DNA from: Hyphomicrobium_B sp001006785
Lineage (GTDB): Bacteria > Pseudomonadota > Alphaproteobacteria > Rhizobiales > Hyphomicrobiaceae
Length of the DNA stretch: 64,000 nt
Assembly (NCBI RefSeq): GCF_001006785.1
Contig: NZ_CDHO01000002.1
Span: 868,001 to 932,000 of the forward strand
Direction of reading: 5' to 3'
Below, one piece after another: positions 24,629 through 34,250 of this stretch. Numbering within the stretch: position 1 is the stretch's first letter; the number at the start of each line of letters is the position of its first letter. Position numbers and translations under genes: made by a program. The notes under the pieces were generated by a model that did no database searches, had not been told where the DNA came from, and was given only the letters and a program-made list of their open reading frames with translations.

Positions 24629-26881
24629 TCAGTTCGGATGCGGAGCTTCCGCGGTCCGCCCGGCCGTCGCGCGCGCGATACGCTGTTGCACCGGCGAAGA
24701 AGCCGCGACACGGCGCTCGAAACGAACGATATCTATATCGGCGACTTCGAACCCGAGGAACGTGTCGGCAGGGTCCTGAACCGCGGACGCCTGCGCACGC
24801 GGCTCGCTCACGACGATGCCGGTATCGAAACGGCCTTCGATCGTTTCGAAAAGCTCGCGCGCCGCATCGTGGCGTCCCGTAACGACGATGAAGTCGTACG
24901 CCTCGTCGAGCGCATCGAGCACCAGGTTGAGGTGATCGGGATCGACGGGGGCAGCCGGATGCTCGAGAGCAGTGCCGCTGGCGATCGCGTGCGCATCGGA
25001 ACCCGGCAGACGCTGGATGATCTCGCCGAAGTTCGTTTCGCCCCGCAGCAGATCGTTGATGCCCGCGCCGGGATTGAGGCCGATGGACGATGCCAGATCC
25101 TGGCCGTCCGGATTCCAATCGACGAGAATGACCTGCTCGCCACTCTGCGCCAACGCCTTCACGAGCCCGAGCGCTTCCTTCGACGCGTCGATGTTTTCGT
25201 TCTCGCCGGTCAGGATCGTGCGATGCCCGCCGCTCTGCGGCCGCTTCTGCATCAGGCGCAACACCAGCGCTCCGATATCAGACGCGCTCGTCGCGATAAC
25301 TGGCGCTTGCCGTTGCGGCTCATGCGAGGGCGGTGGAGGCGGCGGCGCATACTGCGGCGCGCTGATCTCATCATCGTCCATCTCACGCAGCAGCGGTTCG
25401 CGATAAGGCGGGAAATCCGGCTCCCGCTGCAGGCTGAGAGGCTTCGTCCGCCCGCGGGAAAGCGCCGCCTGCGAACCGCTACGCGCACCTTGGAACAGAG
25501 CCTTCGTTACGACCCACGCCGTGCCAAGCATCAAGGATGCAAGCGCTATGAGCGCCGACAGCGCACCCTTGCGCGGGAACACTGGAACGCTTTCCGGCTG
25601 CGCGTTGGAGATGATCTGCGCCGCGACTGGCTGCGCACGCGTATCCAGTTTCTTGCGGTTCGATTCAAGCTGCGCCTGAATGTTGTCGAGTTCCGTCCGC
25701 TTGGCCTTGGCCGTCGCTTCGAGCTGCCGCAGCTGCGCCTCTTCCGGGGCGTTGGTCACGACCCGAGCTTTGATATCGGCGAGGCTCTGCGCGATGCTGT
25801 CCTCGCGCCCCTTCGCCACCGCCGCTTCCTTTTCGAGACTATCGACGATCTTGGCGATTTCCTTGCCGATCTGAACTTTGAGCCCGGCGAGATCGGCGTT
25901 GAGCTGGCGCATGCGCGGGTGGCCCGGCAGCAAGGTCGCGGAAAGCTCCGAAATCTGCCGCTCGATGCGCACACGCTGCTGCACGAGATTCTGAATGAGC
26001 GGCGACTTCTGCACGTCCGCCAGTTGATCGGCCGATCCGAGCGCGATCATCTCGCGCGCCGATTTTGCCCGAACATCCGCTTCGCCGCGCGCCGCTTTGG
26101 CTTTCGTCAGCTCGGCCGTCAGCTCGGACATCTGCTGTTCGTTGAGGCCAGTATTCTGCGCGCCGCCACGGAACCCGTCGATCTTGCCGCGATAGCGATC
26201 GACGGCCGTTTCAGCGTCCGCGACTTCCGTCGTCAACTTCTGCACCTTGCCTTGCAGCACGGACTGGAGATCGTCGACCTCCGTGACGCCGTGCGCGGCG
26301 AGCGACGTGCGATAGTTTTCGGCAAGAGCGTTGGCGATTTTCGCCGCCAGTTCCGGATCATTCGACGTCACGCGCACGCCGATAAAGCGGCTTTCCTTGG
26401 CAGAGTAGACTTCGAGCCGCGCGCGCAGCGCATCGAGCACCCGGTCGCGCGTCGTCTCGCCCTTGCGCGGACCGCCGAGACCCACCGCCCGCATCATCGC
26501 ATCGAGCATGTCGACCGGGCCCAGCGCATTGTTGAACTCGGGACGATCTTCTAGCTTCAGATCCTTCGCAATCTTCTCGAGCAATTCCTGCGACTGCATC
26601 GCGCGGACATGCGTGTTGATCGCTTCCTTGTCCATGCGCGTCGTGATGAGGTCCGGGCCACCGGACGCGTTGCGGTCGGAGAACGTGCCGTCGGCACCCT
26701 TCGCGATAATCGCCAGTTCCGCTTCGCTCTGATACCGCGGCGCGATCAGCGACAGCACGCCATACGTCAGGCCGCCGAACATCAAGGCCAACGGGATGAG
26801 CCACCGCAGGCTTCGTTTGAAGGCGCCAAACACCGACCCGAGGTCGATGTCGTCCGGCGAGGCGTGCACGCGTGACTGCAT
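24629..26881 (-). CDS. Exopolysaccharide chain-length/transport protein, ExoP/Wzc/GumC family, with degenerate kinase domain
   Basis: A 750-residue inner-membrane co-polymerase. A first transmembrane helix (about 28-47) and second (about 440-460) flank a large periplasmic Wzz-type domain with long coiled coils (about 190-400). A cytoplasmic P-loop domain begins near residue 545. In place of Walker A there is TGENENIDASKEAL with no GK(S/T); Walker A' is reduced to ILVDWN and Walker B to FIVVTGRHD. There is no C-terminal tyrosine cluster. It should therefore set chain length and couple to the Wza exporter without BY-kinase activity. It lies 30 bases before the deacetylase and is divergent from the wza-like gene. 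Confidence 0.85.
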   Translation of the reverse strand: MQSRVHASPDDIDLGSVFGAFKRSLRWLIPLALMFGGLTYGVLSLIAPRYQSEAELAIIAKGADGTFSDRNASGGPDLITTRMDKEAINTHVRAMQSQELLEKIAKDLKLEDRPEFNNALGPVDMLDAMMRAVGLGGPRKGETTRDRVLDALRARLEVYSAKESRFIGVRVTSNDPELAAKIANALAENYRTSLAAHGVTEVDDLQSVLQGKVQKLTTEVADAETAVDRYRGKIDGFRGGAQNTGLNEQQMSELTAELTKAKAARGEADVRAKSAREMIALGSADQLADVQKSPLIQNLVQQRVRIERQISELSATLLPGHPRMRQLNADLAGLKVQIGKEIAKIVDSLEKEAAVAKGREDSIAQSLADIKARVVTNAPEEAQLRQLEATAKAKRTELDNIQAQLESNRKKLDTRAQPVAAQIISNAQPESVPVFPRKGALSALIALASLMLGTAWVVTKALFQGARSGSQAALSRGRTKPLSLQREPDFPPYREPLLREMDDDEISAPQYAPPPPPPSHEPQRQAPVIATSASDIGALVLRLMQKRPQSGGHRTILTGENENIDASKEALGLVKALAQSGEQVILVDWNPDGQDLASSIGLNPGAGINDLLRGETNFGEIIQRLPGSDAHAIASGTALEHPAAPVDPDHLNLVLDALDEAYDFIVVTGRHDAARELFETIEGRFDTGIVVSEPRAQASAVQDPADTFLGFEVADIDIVRFERRVAASSPVQQRIARATAGRTAEAPHPN

Positions 26882-27037
26882 CACTTTGCTCAAATCAAAG
26901 GGTTTCCAACGGTAAAGTAATCCCCCGGCGCGGTTAGCATCTCCTTAAGCGGATCAAAAAAAGACGTGCCGTTAGGCTTTTTTAACTGCCGCGCACATAA
27001 CCTCCGGGCGTCAATTCGCATGCGGGAATTCGCGCCA

Positions 27038-27712
27038 ATGTCGCTTCGCCACCTTTTGTTCGCTGCGGCGGCTATGTCGCTGATGCTTGGCGGCTGCGCT
27101 TCCGGCTTCGGTCCTATGATCCAAGCCGAGATCGATGGCCCCGCTGTCGACGGCTACCCCGTGCCCGTGACCACCGCATCGGCGAGCCCCCGCGACTGGG
27201 GCCCGGCCATCGTCATTCCCGCAGTGATGTCGGAAGCCGTCGCCGGGCAAGACAGCCCATACCGGCTCGATTCCGGCGACCGCATTCGCGTCTTCGTCTA
27301 TGGCCAGCCGAGCCTCTCACGCCTTTATATCGTCGATCCCGACGGCAAAATTTCAGTGCCCCTGATCGGCACGATCTCGGCGCGCGGCAAAACGACGACA
27401 CAGCTGCAAGGCATCATCCGTTCTCGCCTCGGCTCCGAATACGTGAAGGACCCGCAGGTCTCGGTCGACATCCAGCAGAACCGGCCCTTCTTCATCTTCG
27501 GCGAAGTCCGCAACGCCGGCCAATATCCCTACGTCTCGGGCATGACGGTCGAAACCGCCGTCGCGATTGGCGGCGGCTACACCGAACGGGCCAGCGACCG
27601 CAGCTTCCGCATCACGCGCAAGATCGACGGCCTCGTTCAGGAAATCGAAGCCCCCGGCATCGCGCCGATCCGGCCCGGCGACACCGTTTACGTGTTTGAG
27701 AGATATTTCTGA
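27038..27712 (+). CDS. Outer-membrane polysaccharide export lipoprotein, Wza family
   Basis: A 224-residue lipoprotein. The signal peptide ends in the lipobox LGGC (residues 17-20 of the chosen start), then comes a Poly_export domain (YRLDSGDRIRVFVYGQPSLSRLYIVDPDGKISVPLIGTI) and a SLBB domain (FFIFGEVRNAGQYPYVSG...). It would form the outer-membrane channel of a Wzx/Wzy-type secretion system with the divergent ExoP-like protein. An in-frame ATG at 27020 is also possible; 27038 gives a normal lipoprotein signal length. Confidence 0.88.
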   Translation: MSLRHLLFAAAAMSLMLGGCASGFGPMIQAEIDGPAVDGYPVPVTTASASPRDWGPAIVIPAVMSEAVAGQDSPYRLDSGDRIRVFVYGQPSLSRLYIVDPDGKISVPLIGTISARGKTTTQLQGIIRSRLGSEYVKDPQVSVDIQQNRPFFIFGEVRNAGQYPYVSGMTVETAVAIGGGYTERASDRSFRITRKIDGLVQEIEAPGIAPIRPGDTVYVFERYF

Positions 27713-27766
27713 GAAGCATCGGACCTTTCCTCGGCCCACCCGGCCGGCAAATCCGACAGGTCCGGA

Positions 27767-28921
27767 ATGCGTATCCTCCACTGTCTTCGCGCTCCCGTCG
27801 GCGGGCTGTTCCGCCACGTCCTCGATCTGGCTGAAGAGCAGTCCAAACGCGGACACGACGTCGGCATTCTCGCCGACAGCAACGCCGAAGACAGGCTGAC
27901 ATCGTCGAAGTTCGCGGCCATTGAGCCAAAACTGACACTCGGCATCGCGCGCATTCCGATGCGTCGCCAGCCAGGTCTCGGCGATCTTGCCGCCGTGCGA
28001 GACGTTCGCCGCCACGCTGCGAAACTCGATCTCGATGTGTTGCATGGCCACGGCGCCAAGGGCGGCGCCTACGCACGGTTGGCCGCCGTTTCGATCCGCG
28101 GCCGATCCATAAAGACGTTCTATACGCCGCATGGCGGCAGCTTGAATTTGAAGGCCGGACCGGAGCAGCGCGTCTTGATGCTGGTCGAGCGTGGACTCGA
28201 GAAAGTCACGACGGGACTGATCTTCGAGAGCGCCTACGCCGCACGAACCTATCGCGCCCGCATCAGCGCGGACGGCGCACCACAACGCATCATCCCGAAC
28301 GGGCTTCAGCCATCTGATTTCGTGGCGGCAACGCCCGCCAGCAACGCAACCGACATCCTGTTCGTCGGCGAATTACGCGATCTCAAAGGCGTGGACGTTC
28401 TGCTCGAAGCCCTCGCGGAATTGGACGAGCGCGGCATCACCGCAACGATCGTCGGCTCGGGTCCCGATGAAGCGAAATTCCGAACCCTGACTTCATCGCT
28501 CGGGCTTGACGGCCGCGTCCGTTTTACGGGGGCCTTGCCAATTCGGGACGCTTTCGCGCTCGGCCGCATCATGGTTGTTCCATCGCGAGCCGAGAGCTTC
28601 CCTTATGTCGTGCTGGAGGCTGCCGCCGCCGAACTGCCGCTGATCGCAACCAACGTCGGCGGCATTCCGGAGATCGTCGCCGGAACCGATACGGGCCTGA
28701 TCGCGCCTGGCAATGTCCAGGAATTGGCGCAGGCTCTGACCGCAGCCCTCGATGCACCGGACGTCGCAAAAGCCCGCGCCGCGAGGCTTAAAAGCGCCGT
28801 TGCGCAGAAATTCACGGTCGCGGCTATGACCGACGCCGTTCTGGATTTCTACGCCGCGCCGTCTCCGAAGGCCGCGCCCGCCGCCTACTCGGTTCCCGCC
28901 CTCCACGACCGACGCGGTTAA
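27767..28921 (+). CDS. GT4-family glycosyltransferase
   Basis: A 384-residue GT-B enzyme. The acceptor domain starts MRILHCLRAPVGGLFRHVLDL; the nucleotide-sugar domain carries DILFVGELRDLKGVDVLLEAL and the EX7E-type motif region SRAESFPYVVLEAAAAELPLIATNVGGIPEIV typical of GT4. It should add one sugar to the lipid-linked repeat unit of the exopolysaccharide; the sugar is unknown. It follows the wza-like gene by 54 bases in the same direction. Confidence 0.88.
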   Translation: MRILHCLRAPVGGLFRHVLDLAEEQSKRGHDVGILADSNAEDRLTSSKFAAIEPKLTLGIARIPMRRQPGLGDLAAVRDVRRHAAKLDLDVLHGHGAKGGAYARLAAVSIRGRSIKTFYTPHGGSLNLKAGPEQRVLMLVERGLEKVTTGLIFESAYAARTYRARISADGAPQRIIPNGLQPSDFVAATPASNATDILFVGELRDLKGVDVLLEALAELDERGITATIVGSGPDEAKFRTLTSSLGLDGRVRFTGALPIRDAFALGRIMVVPSRAESFPYVVLEAAAAELPLIATNVGGIPEIVAGTDTGLIAPGNVQELAQALTAALDAPDVAKARAARLKSAVAQKFTVAAMTDAVLDFYAAPSPKAAPAAYSVPALHDRRG

Positions 28922-28994
28922 CGCCGCTTAACCCGCGTGGCATGAAGCCTGCTTGCACTGCGATCACGTTATCCAAACGGGACGCGCAGCAGCC

Positions 28995-30521
28995 ATGCCA
29001 TTGACCCTCCAGTTGAAGAATTCGCCGGCCGATCAGATTGATGACTCCGGAGTCGTCACACGCCCGCTGGCGTTCATGCGCGGCAAGCTGGCCGACAGGG
29101 CTGACCATGCACGCACGCTCTCGCCGGTCCTGGTCAGCGGCAGCATTCGCTGCGCCGAACTTCTGATGTCGACCATCCTTGGGCTCGCGATCGCACATCT
29201 CTACGTGAAAGAGACGACCGTCGTCGGCGACCCGGCCTACCTCTTCGCGACGACACTTGTTGGTACCGCAACGATCCTCGTGTTCGGCCTGCTCGATCTC
29301 TACAGCCTTCGCGCGCTTTCGGCGTCGATCAAATCTCTGCCCGCCGCGATGCTCGGCTGGACGACCGCATTCGCGACCTTGATCGCCGCGATCTTCTTCT
29401 TGAAGATCGGCGAGGAAATTTCTCGCGTCTGGCTCGCCGTCTGGTTCGTCGCAGGCGCCGCTGCCATCATGATCGGCCGCATCGTCGCGGGATCGTACGT
29501 CCGCAATGCCGCGAACTCGGGCCGCCTCTATCAGCGCGTTGCGATTTACGGCGCAGGCCCCCTCACCGAAAATTTCATCCAGGACCTCGAAGCCGACAGT
29601 CATTCGATCGTCCGCATCGCCGGTATCTACGATGACCGCAAAGATGCCCGCGCTCCGCATCAGATCGCAGGCTACCCGCGCGTCGGCGGGCTGAACGACC
29701 TCATCACCATGAGCCGCACCAAGCAGCTCGACCTCGTCGTCGTGTCGTTGCCGCTCGCTGCCGAAGACCGCCTCTCGAGCGTCGCCGGCCGCCTCTCGGT
29801 TCTTCCCGCCGACGTGAAGATGCCGGCGCGCGCCACCGACCTGCGCTTCTCGCCACGGACGTACTCGCACGTAGGATCCGTTGCCATGATCGATCTCTTC
29901 GACAAGCCCATCGCTGATTGGGACTACGTCTCGAAATGGCTGTTCGACAAAGTCATCGGCACACTCGCGCTGATCGCGCTCGCGCCGCTGATGCTGCTCG
30001 TCGCGCTGGCCGTGAAACTCGACAGCCGCGGCCCCGTCTTCTTCCGCCAGAAGCGCTATGGCTTCAACAACGAGCTGATCGAGGTCTACAAGTTCCGCTC
30101 GATGTACGTCGATGCCTGCGATGCCACGGCGTCCAAGCTCGTGACGAAGAACGATCCGCGCGTCACCCGCGTCGGCGCCTTCCTGCGCAAGTCGAGCCTC
30201 GATGAGCTGCCGCAGCTGATCAACGTCGTCAAAGGCAACCTGTCTCTCGTCGGTCCGCGCCCGCATGCACTCCAGGCGAAGGCCGCCGGCCATCTCTATG
30301 ACGAAGTGGTCGATGGATATTTCGCGCGCCACAAGGTGAAGCCCGGCATCACCGGTTGGGCGCAGATCAACGGCTGGCGCGGCGAAACCGACACCGAAGA
30401 GCAGATCACGAAGCGTATCGAGCACGATCTCTACTACATCGAGAACTGGAGCGTGTTTCTCGATCTCTACATTCTGCTGAAAACGCCGTTCGCGTTGCTC
30501 AATACGGACCGCGCGTACTGA
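28995..30521 (+). CDS. Undecaprenyl-phosphate sugar phosphotransferase (WcaJ/ExoY-like)
   Basis: A 508-residue polyisoprenyl-phosphate hexose-1-phosphate transferase. It has an N-terminal region with four transmembrane helices, a Rossmann-like CoA-binding-type middle domain (VAIYGAGPLTENFIQDL), a fifth membrane segment, and the catalytic bacterial sugar transferase domain (GPVFFRQKRYGFNNELIEVYKFRSM, then SLDELPQLINVVKGNLSLVGPRP, then KPGITGWAQINGWRGET). It moves sugar-1-phosphate from UDP-sugar to undecaprenyl phosphate, the step that starts the repeat unit. A TTG at 28953 is in frame, but the ATG at 28995 is preferred. Confidence 0.92.
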   Translation: MPLTLQLKNSPADQIDDSGVVTRPLAFMRGKLADRADHARTLSPVLVSGSIRCAELLMSTILGLAIAHLYVKETTVVGDPAYLFATTLVGTATILVFGLLDLYSLRALSASIKSLPAAMLGWTTAFATLIAAIFFLKIGEEISRVWLAVWFVAGAAAIMIGRIVAGSYVRNAANSGRLYQRVAIYGAGPLTENFIQDLEADSHSIVRIAGIYDDRKDARAPHQIAGYPRVGGLNDLITMSRTKQLDLVVVSLPLAAEDRLSSVAGRLSVLPADVKMPARATDLRFSPRTYSHVGSVAMIDLFDKPIADWDYVSKWLFDKVIGTLALIALAPLMLLVALAVKLDSRGPVFFRQKRYGFNNELIEVYKFRSMYVDACDATASKLVTKNDPRVTRVGAFLRKSSLDELPQLINVVKGNLSLVGPRPHALQAKAAGHLYDEVVDGYFARHKVKPGITGWAQINGWRGETDTEEQITKRIEHDLYYIENWSVFLDLYILLKTPFALLNTDRAY

Positions 30522-30571
30522 GATTCTGCGCTCACGTTCATCGCTCCCGACGAAATGGAATTGCCGTTCAG

Positions 30572-32008
30572 ATGTCCACGATGACCGCCTCGGCTCCGGC
30601 CTTCGAATTTTCCGATCTGCGAGGCGGTCATCGCAAAAGCGCCGCGCATCGGATCGCTCTGGCCCTCGTCTGGCTGACGATCGTCGCAAGCTCGATTGTG
30701 TTCACCGAGCCCGCGCCGGTCGACGCGCTGACGATAGGCTTGATGCTCCTGCTTCCGGTCGTTGGCCTGGTCGACGCGCGGCCGATGCTTTGGGCAGGCT
30801 TCGCCGTGCTCCTCGCGATCACGGCGAGCGGCGAGATCAGCGCGGCGATGGCGCGCGACACCGGCATCGCCGTGTCGCACATGACGGTTTCGCTCTACCT
30901 CGTCGCGGCTTGCTTCCTGTTCGCGGCGTTCATCGCAAAAGAGCCCGAGAAGCATACGCGCCTCATCCTCAACGCCTATGTTCTGACCGGCATTATCGCG
31001 GCACTGTGCGGCGTCGCGGGCTATCTCAATCTTTTCCCGGGCGCGTTCGATCTGTTCACGCGCTACGGCCGCGCGTCAGGCCCGTTCAAGGACCCGAACG
31101 TGTTCGGACCTTTCCTCGTCGCGCCTCTCTTGATGTGCTTGCACCTCTGGCTCAACGCGCCGTTGCGGCGTGGCGTACTGCCGTTGCTCGCCGCCGGTCT
31201 GCTCGCCGTCGGTATCCTGTTCAGCTTCTCGCGAGGTGCCTGGGCGGCCGCTGCGATCGGACTTGCGATCTACGGCTACGTTTACATGATTACCGCGCAT
31301 AGCAACCGCGAGCGCGTGAAGCTCGCGGCGCTCGTGCTGGTCGGCATCGCGGCTTTGGGAATGATCTTGATCGCCGCGCTGCAGTCGGACGCCATCTCCG
31401 ATCTTCTCGAACAGCGCGCAGCACTGACGCAATCTTACGATGTCGGTCCCGACGGGCGCTTCGGCGGACAAGCGAAGGCCATCGGCCTGATCCTCGATAA
31501 TCCGCTCGGCATCGGCTCGGCGAATTTCACGCGCTTCTATCACCACGAGGAAGTGCACAACGTCTACCTCAGCATGTTCCTGAATTCCGGCTGGATCGGC
31601 GGACTTCTCTATTTGATCGCGTGCGCGGGAACACTGATCGTCGGAATGCGCCACGCCTTCAAGACGTCGGCGACGTCGCCGCTGTTTCTCGTCGCGTTCG
31701 CGGCACTTGCCGGAAACATCTGCGAAGGCGTGCTGATCGACAGCGATCACTGGCGGCATTTCTATCTGCTGCTGGCATTGGTCTGGGGCATGATCGCCGC
31801 CGCTCCGCGCACCACACGTCCTGCACGCCGCCTCAAGCAACGCCGTCCGCTTCTGCTGCAAAAGCTGCTGCTCATTCCGCAATCGCGCCGTCAGCCTCGC
31901 ATCATCAGGACGACGGAAAGCACGGCTCCGGTTCGCCGGGATAGAAAATTGGCGGGAAAAATTCCCGGATGGCGCCGCGGGCGCGGTCGGATTATTGCAC
32001 CAGCATAA
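30572..32008 (+). CDS. O-antigen ligase/polymerase-like membrane protein (Wzy_C)
   Basis: A 478-residue protein with ten to twelve predicted transmembrane helices. It has the Wzy_C features of the ligase/polymerase superfamily: ILFSFSRGAW and, after a long periplasmic loop, VHNVYLSMFLNSGWIGGLLY, whose histidine and arginines belong to the catalytic loop. In this context it probably polymerises the exopolysaccharide repeat units. The C-terminal 55 residues are very basic (RRLKQRRPLLLQK..., GWRRGRGR) and cytoplasmic. Start at 30572, 50 bases after the sugar phosphotransferase. Confidence 0.85.
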   Translation: MSTMTASAPAFEFSDLRGGHRKSAAHRIALALVWLTIVASSIVFTEPAPVDALTIGLMLLLPVVGLVDARPMLWAGFAVLLAITASGEISAAMARDTGIAVSHMTVSLYLVAACFLFAAFIAKEPEKHTRLILNAYVLTGIIAALCGVAGYLNLFPGAFDLFTRYGRASGPFKDPNVFGPFLVAPLLMCLHLWLNAPLRRGVLPLLAAGLLAVGILFSFSRGAWAAAAIGLAIYGYVYMITAHSNRERVKLAALVLVGIAALGMILIAALQSDAISDLLEQRAALTQSYDVGPDGRFGGQAKAIGLILDNPLGIGSANFTRFYHHEEVHNVYLSMFLNSGWIGGLLYLIACAGTLIVGMRHAFKTSATSPLFLVAFAALAGNICEGVLIDSDHWRHFYLLLALVWGMIAAAPRTTRPARRLKQRRPLLLQKLLLIPQSRRQPRIIRTTESTAPVRRDRKLAGKIPGWRRGRGRIIAPA

Positions 32009-32192
32009 GCGCCGATCCGGCGACGCTTCGAAGCCTCCTGAACGCGCGTCTGGCCTCGCCGGACGCGTGTGCATGTCCATATCGGACATAGTTCTCTGCC
32101 TTTCGCCAGCACGCCCGGTCACAAACCTTGACGCAATGAAACCGCTGCTCCAAGAAGTTACATTGTTACACTACCTGGCGGAGCATTGAACG

Positions 32193-33557
32193 ATGCCTTT
32201 GAGACGCCGCCTCCTCGTTCTCGTCGCACTCGTCTTGGGGGCTTGCCTTCTCGTCGGCGGCGCGCTGACGTACTGGGCCGGACTGCGCAAAATTGAACTC
32301 GAAATGTCGTCGGCCATCGCCGTCGGCAGCAGCGCTGTCATGGACGCTCTCAGCACGATCCAAGAGAGCAGCGATCCGGAGGCGCAACTCACCCGCATCG
32401 TCCGCGCGTTCGATGGGGACCGCCATCTCGTCGCTCGCCTCGTCGGTCCCAACGGCGCGCTGAAGTCGGCGTCGCGCCTCAAGGCTCCCGTGGACCCGCC
32501 TCCCGCCTGGCTCTACGAGCTGCTCGAAGGCAAAATACACACGCAAACCTTCACGCTTCCAGACACGCTCAAAAATCTCGGAAGCATCACGCTCGAAGCC
32601 GATCCGCACAACGAGGTCGGCGAAGTGTGGGAAGACCTGCAGCTGAAGTTTATCATCATCTCCGGCTTCTGCGGCCTGGTGCTGGCTTTGATTTATGCGA
32701 GCCTCGGGCGCGCACTCAAGCCGCTCGACGATCTGTCCGCCGCACTGAAGCGTGTGGGAGAAGGCGATTATTCCGCACACGTTGCCGAACAAGGACCGGA
32801 AGATCTCAATCTGATCTATCGGGCCTTCAATCGCATGGCCGATCAGCTGCGCACGGCCGAAGAACAGAACCAGCGCCTCAACGAACAGCTGTCGACCGTG
32901 CAGGAAGAAGAGCGCTCCGAAATCGCGCGCGACCTGCACGATGAAATCGGACCGTTTCTCTTCGCGGTTGACGTCGACGCGCAGTCCATTCCGCTGATGC
33001 TCGCCCGCAATGCCACCGATGACGTGAACAGCCGGGCAGGCGCAATCCGACAATCGGTCCAGCATATGCAGGTGCACCTGCGCGGCATCCTCAGCCGTCT
33101 GCGCCCCGCGATGCTGATCGACCAGGGCTTGACCCACGCCATCGAGCATCTCGTGGCGTTCTGGCGAACGCGCCGGCCCGCGATCGTTTTTGAGACCGAC
33201 ATCGAGGACGCGCGCTTTCCCGCGCACATCGAAGAAGCGGCGTTTCGAATTATGCAGGAAGGCACGAGCAACGCCATTCGGCACGGCAAACCGTCGAAAA
33301 TCGGCCTTAGCGCGAACCGCACTCCCGAAGCAGCGCTACGGATTGTCGTCTCAGACGACGGCGCGGGCATCGCCGCCAGCACCAAGCGCGGCTTCGGTCT
33401 CGTTGGCATGCGAGAACGCGTTGCGGCGCTCGATGGCACATTGGAAATCACAACCTCAAAGGAGGAAAAGGGCGTCATGCTGATCGCCAGAATCCCGCTC
33501 CCCGCGGAACGCCGCGCAAAAACAAGCGACAACAAACAAGCCACGAGTGCAGCATGA
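32193..33557 (+). CDS. NarX/DegS-type sensor histidine kinase
   Basis: A 454-residue membrane sensor. Transmembrane helices at about 8-29 and 148-170 bracket a small periplasmic domain of about 115 residues. A HAMP linker (about 172-225) and coil lead to a HisKA_3 dimerisation/phosphoacceptor segment, RSEIARDLHDEIG, with the histidine near residue 250. The C-terminal HATPase carries EGTSNAIRHGKP and the G box FGLVGMRERV. It overlaps the response regulator gene by ATGA. What it senses is unknown; location right after the exopolysaccharide genes suggests, but does not show, control of that locus. Confidence 0.9.
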   Translation: MPLRRRLLVLVALVLGACLLVGGALTYWAGLRKIELEMSSAIAVGSSAVMDALSTIQESSDPEAQLTRIVRAFDGDRHLVARLVGPNGALKSASRLKAPVDPPPAWLYELLEGKIHTQTFTLPDTLKNLGSITLEADPHNEVGEVWEDLQLKFIIISGFCGLVLALIYASLGRALKPLDDLSAALKRVGEGDYSAHVAEQGPEDLNLIYRAFNRMADQLRTAEEQNQRLNEQLSTVQEEERSEIARDLHDEIGPFLFAVDVDAQSIPLMLARNATDDVNSRAGAIRQSVQHMQVHLRGILSRLRPAMLIDQGLTHAIEHLVAFWRTRRPAIVFETDIEDARFPAHIEEAAFRIMQEGTSNAIRHGKPSKIGLSANRTPEAALRIVVSDDGAGIAASTKRGFGLVGMRERVAALDGTLEITTSKEEKGVMLIARIPLPAERRAKTSDNKQATSAA

Positions 33558-34171
33558 AAATCCTTATCGTCGACGATCATGGCGTTGTGCGCGAAGGCCT
33601 GAAGCGGCTGTTCGTTGCGCACTTCGATGCGCAGGTTCTCGAAGCCGCCGAAATCGAGGAAGGCCTCGCCATCTATGCGCGCGAGCGGCCTGATATCGTA
33701 GTGCTCGACCTCAACCTCGAAGGTGCGGGTGGATTGGAATTACTTCGGCGCGTTCAATCGATCGACAGCGGCGCACGCGTCGTCGTCTTCAGCATGCATC
33801 ATGAGCCGATTTATGCCGTCCGCGCATTGCGGGGCGGCGCGAGGGGGTACGTCAGCAAAAGCGCTCCCGTCGAGGAACTCATTGCTGCAATCAAAAAGGT
33901 GCGCGGCGGCGAACAGTACATCGATCGAGACCTCGCCTCGCGCATCGCCGTCAGCCAGATTTCGACCGACGACCCGCTGCAATCCCTATCGATCCGCGAA
34001 GTCGAAATTCTGCGCATGCTCGGCCAGGGCAAGAGCATGACGGCCATCTCGGAAAGCCTCGGTATCGCCTATAAGACCGTCGCCAACATCTGCACACAGA
34101 TGAAGGTGAAGCTCGGCGTCGACCGCACCGCCGACCTCATCCGCCTCGCGATCGAGACGCTGAAAACTTGA
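33554..34171 (+). CDS. NarL/FixJ-family response regulator
   Basis: A 205-residue regulator. The receiver domain (1-118) has the acidic pair in ILIVDDHGVVREGL, the phospho-acceptor aspartate in DIVVLDLNLEGAGGLELL and the lysine in YVSKSAPVEEL. The LuxR-type helix-turn-helix (about 140-200) contains SIREVEILRMLGQGKSMTAISESLGIAYKTVANICTQMKVKLG. It is the partner of the kinase it overlaps. Note the otherwise typical sequence IAYKTV...ICTQMKVKLG in the recognition helix. Confidence 0.93.
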   Translation: MKILIVDDHGVVREGLKRLFVAHFDAQVLEAAEIEEGLAIYARERPDIVVLDLNLEGAGGLELLRRVQSIDSGARVVVFSMHHEPIYAVRALRGGARGYVSKSAPVEELIAAIKKVRGGEQYIDRDLASRIAVSQISTDDPLQSLSIREVEILRMLGQGKSMTAISESLGIAYKTVANICTQMKVKLGVDRTADLIRLAIETLKT

Positions 34172-34229
34172 CATAAAAAAACCGGCGCCGGCTTCCCTCT
34201 TCGGAACTCAGAAGGGAGCCGGACGCCGG
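34172..34229 (-). terminator. Hairpin terminator, mainly for the minus-strand START-like gene
   Basis: Arms at 34182-34198 and 34213-34229 pair over about 16 bases with small bulges (CCGGCGCCGGCTTCCCT against AGGGAGCCGGACGCCGG). On the minus strand the stem is followed directly by a run of seven T (the AAAAAAA at 34175-34181). It sits between convergent genes and may also slow transcription from the plus strand. Confidence 0.82.
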
Positions 34230-34250
34230 AATGCACTGCGATTCAGTTCG

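Noticed and set aside
23672..26554. A 960-codon open frame on the plus strand opposite the deacetylase and ExoP-like genes
   Set aside because: It is Arg/His-rich with no domain, spans two genes with clear family motifs on the other strand, and is a codon-bias shadow typical of high-GC DNA.
28824..30689. A 621-codon open frame on the minus strand opposite the first sugar phosphotransferase
   Set aside because: Composition (Arg, Asp, Glu rich, no motifs) marks it as an antisense shadow of a well-supported gene.
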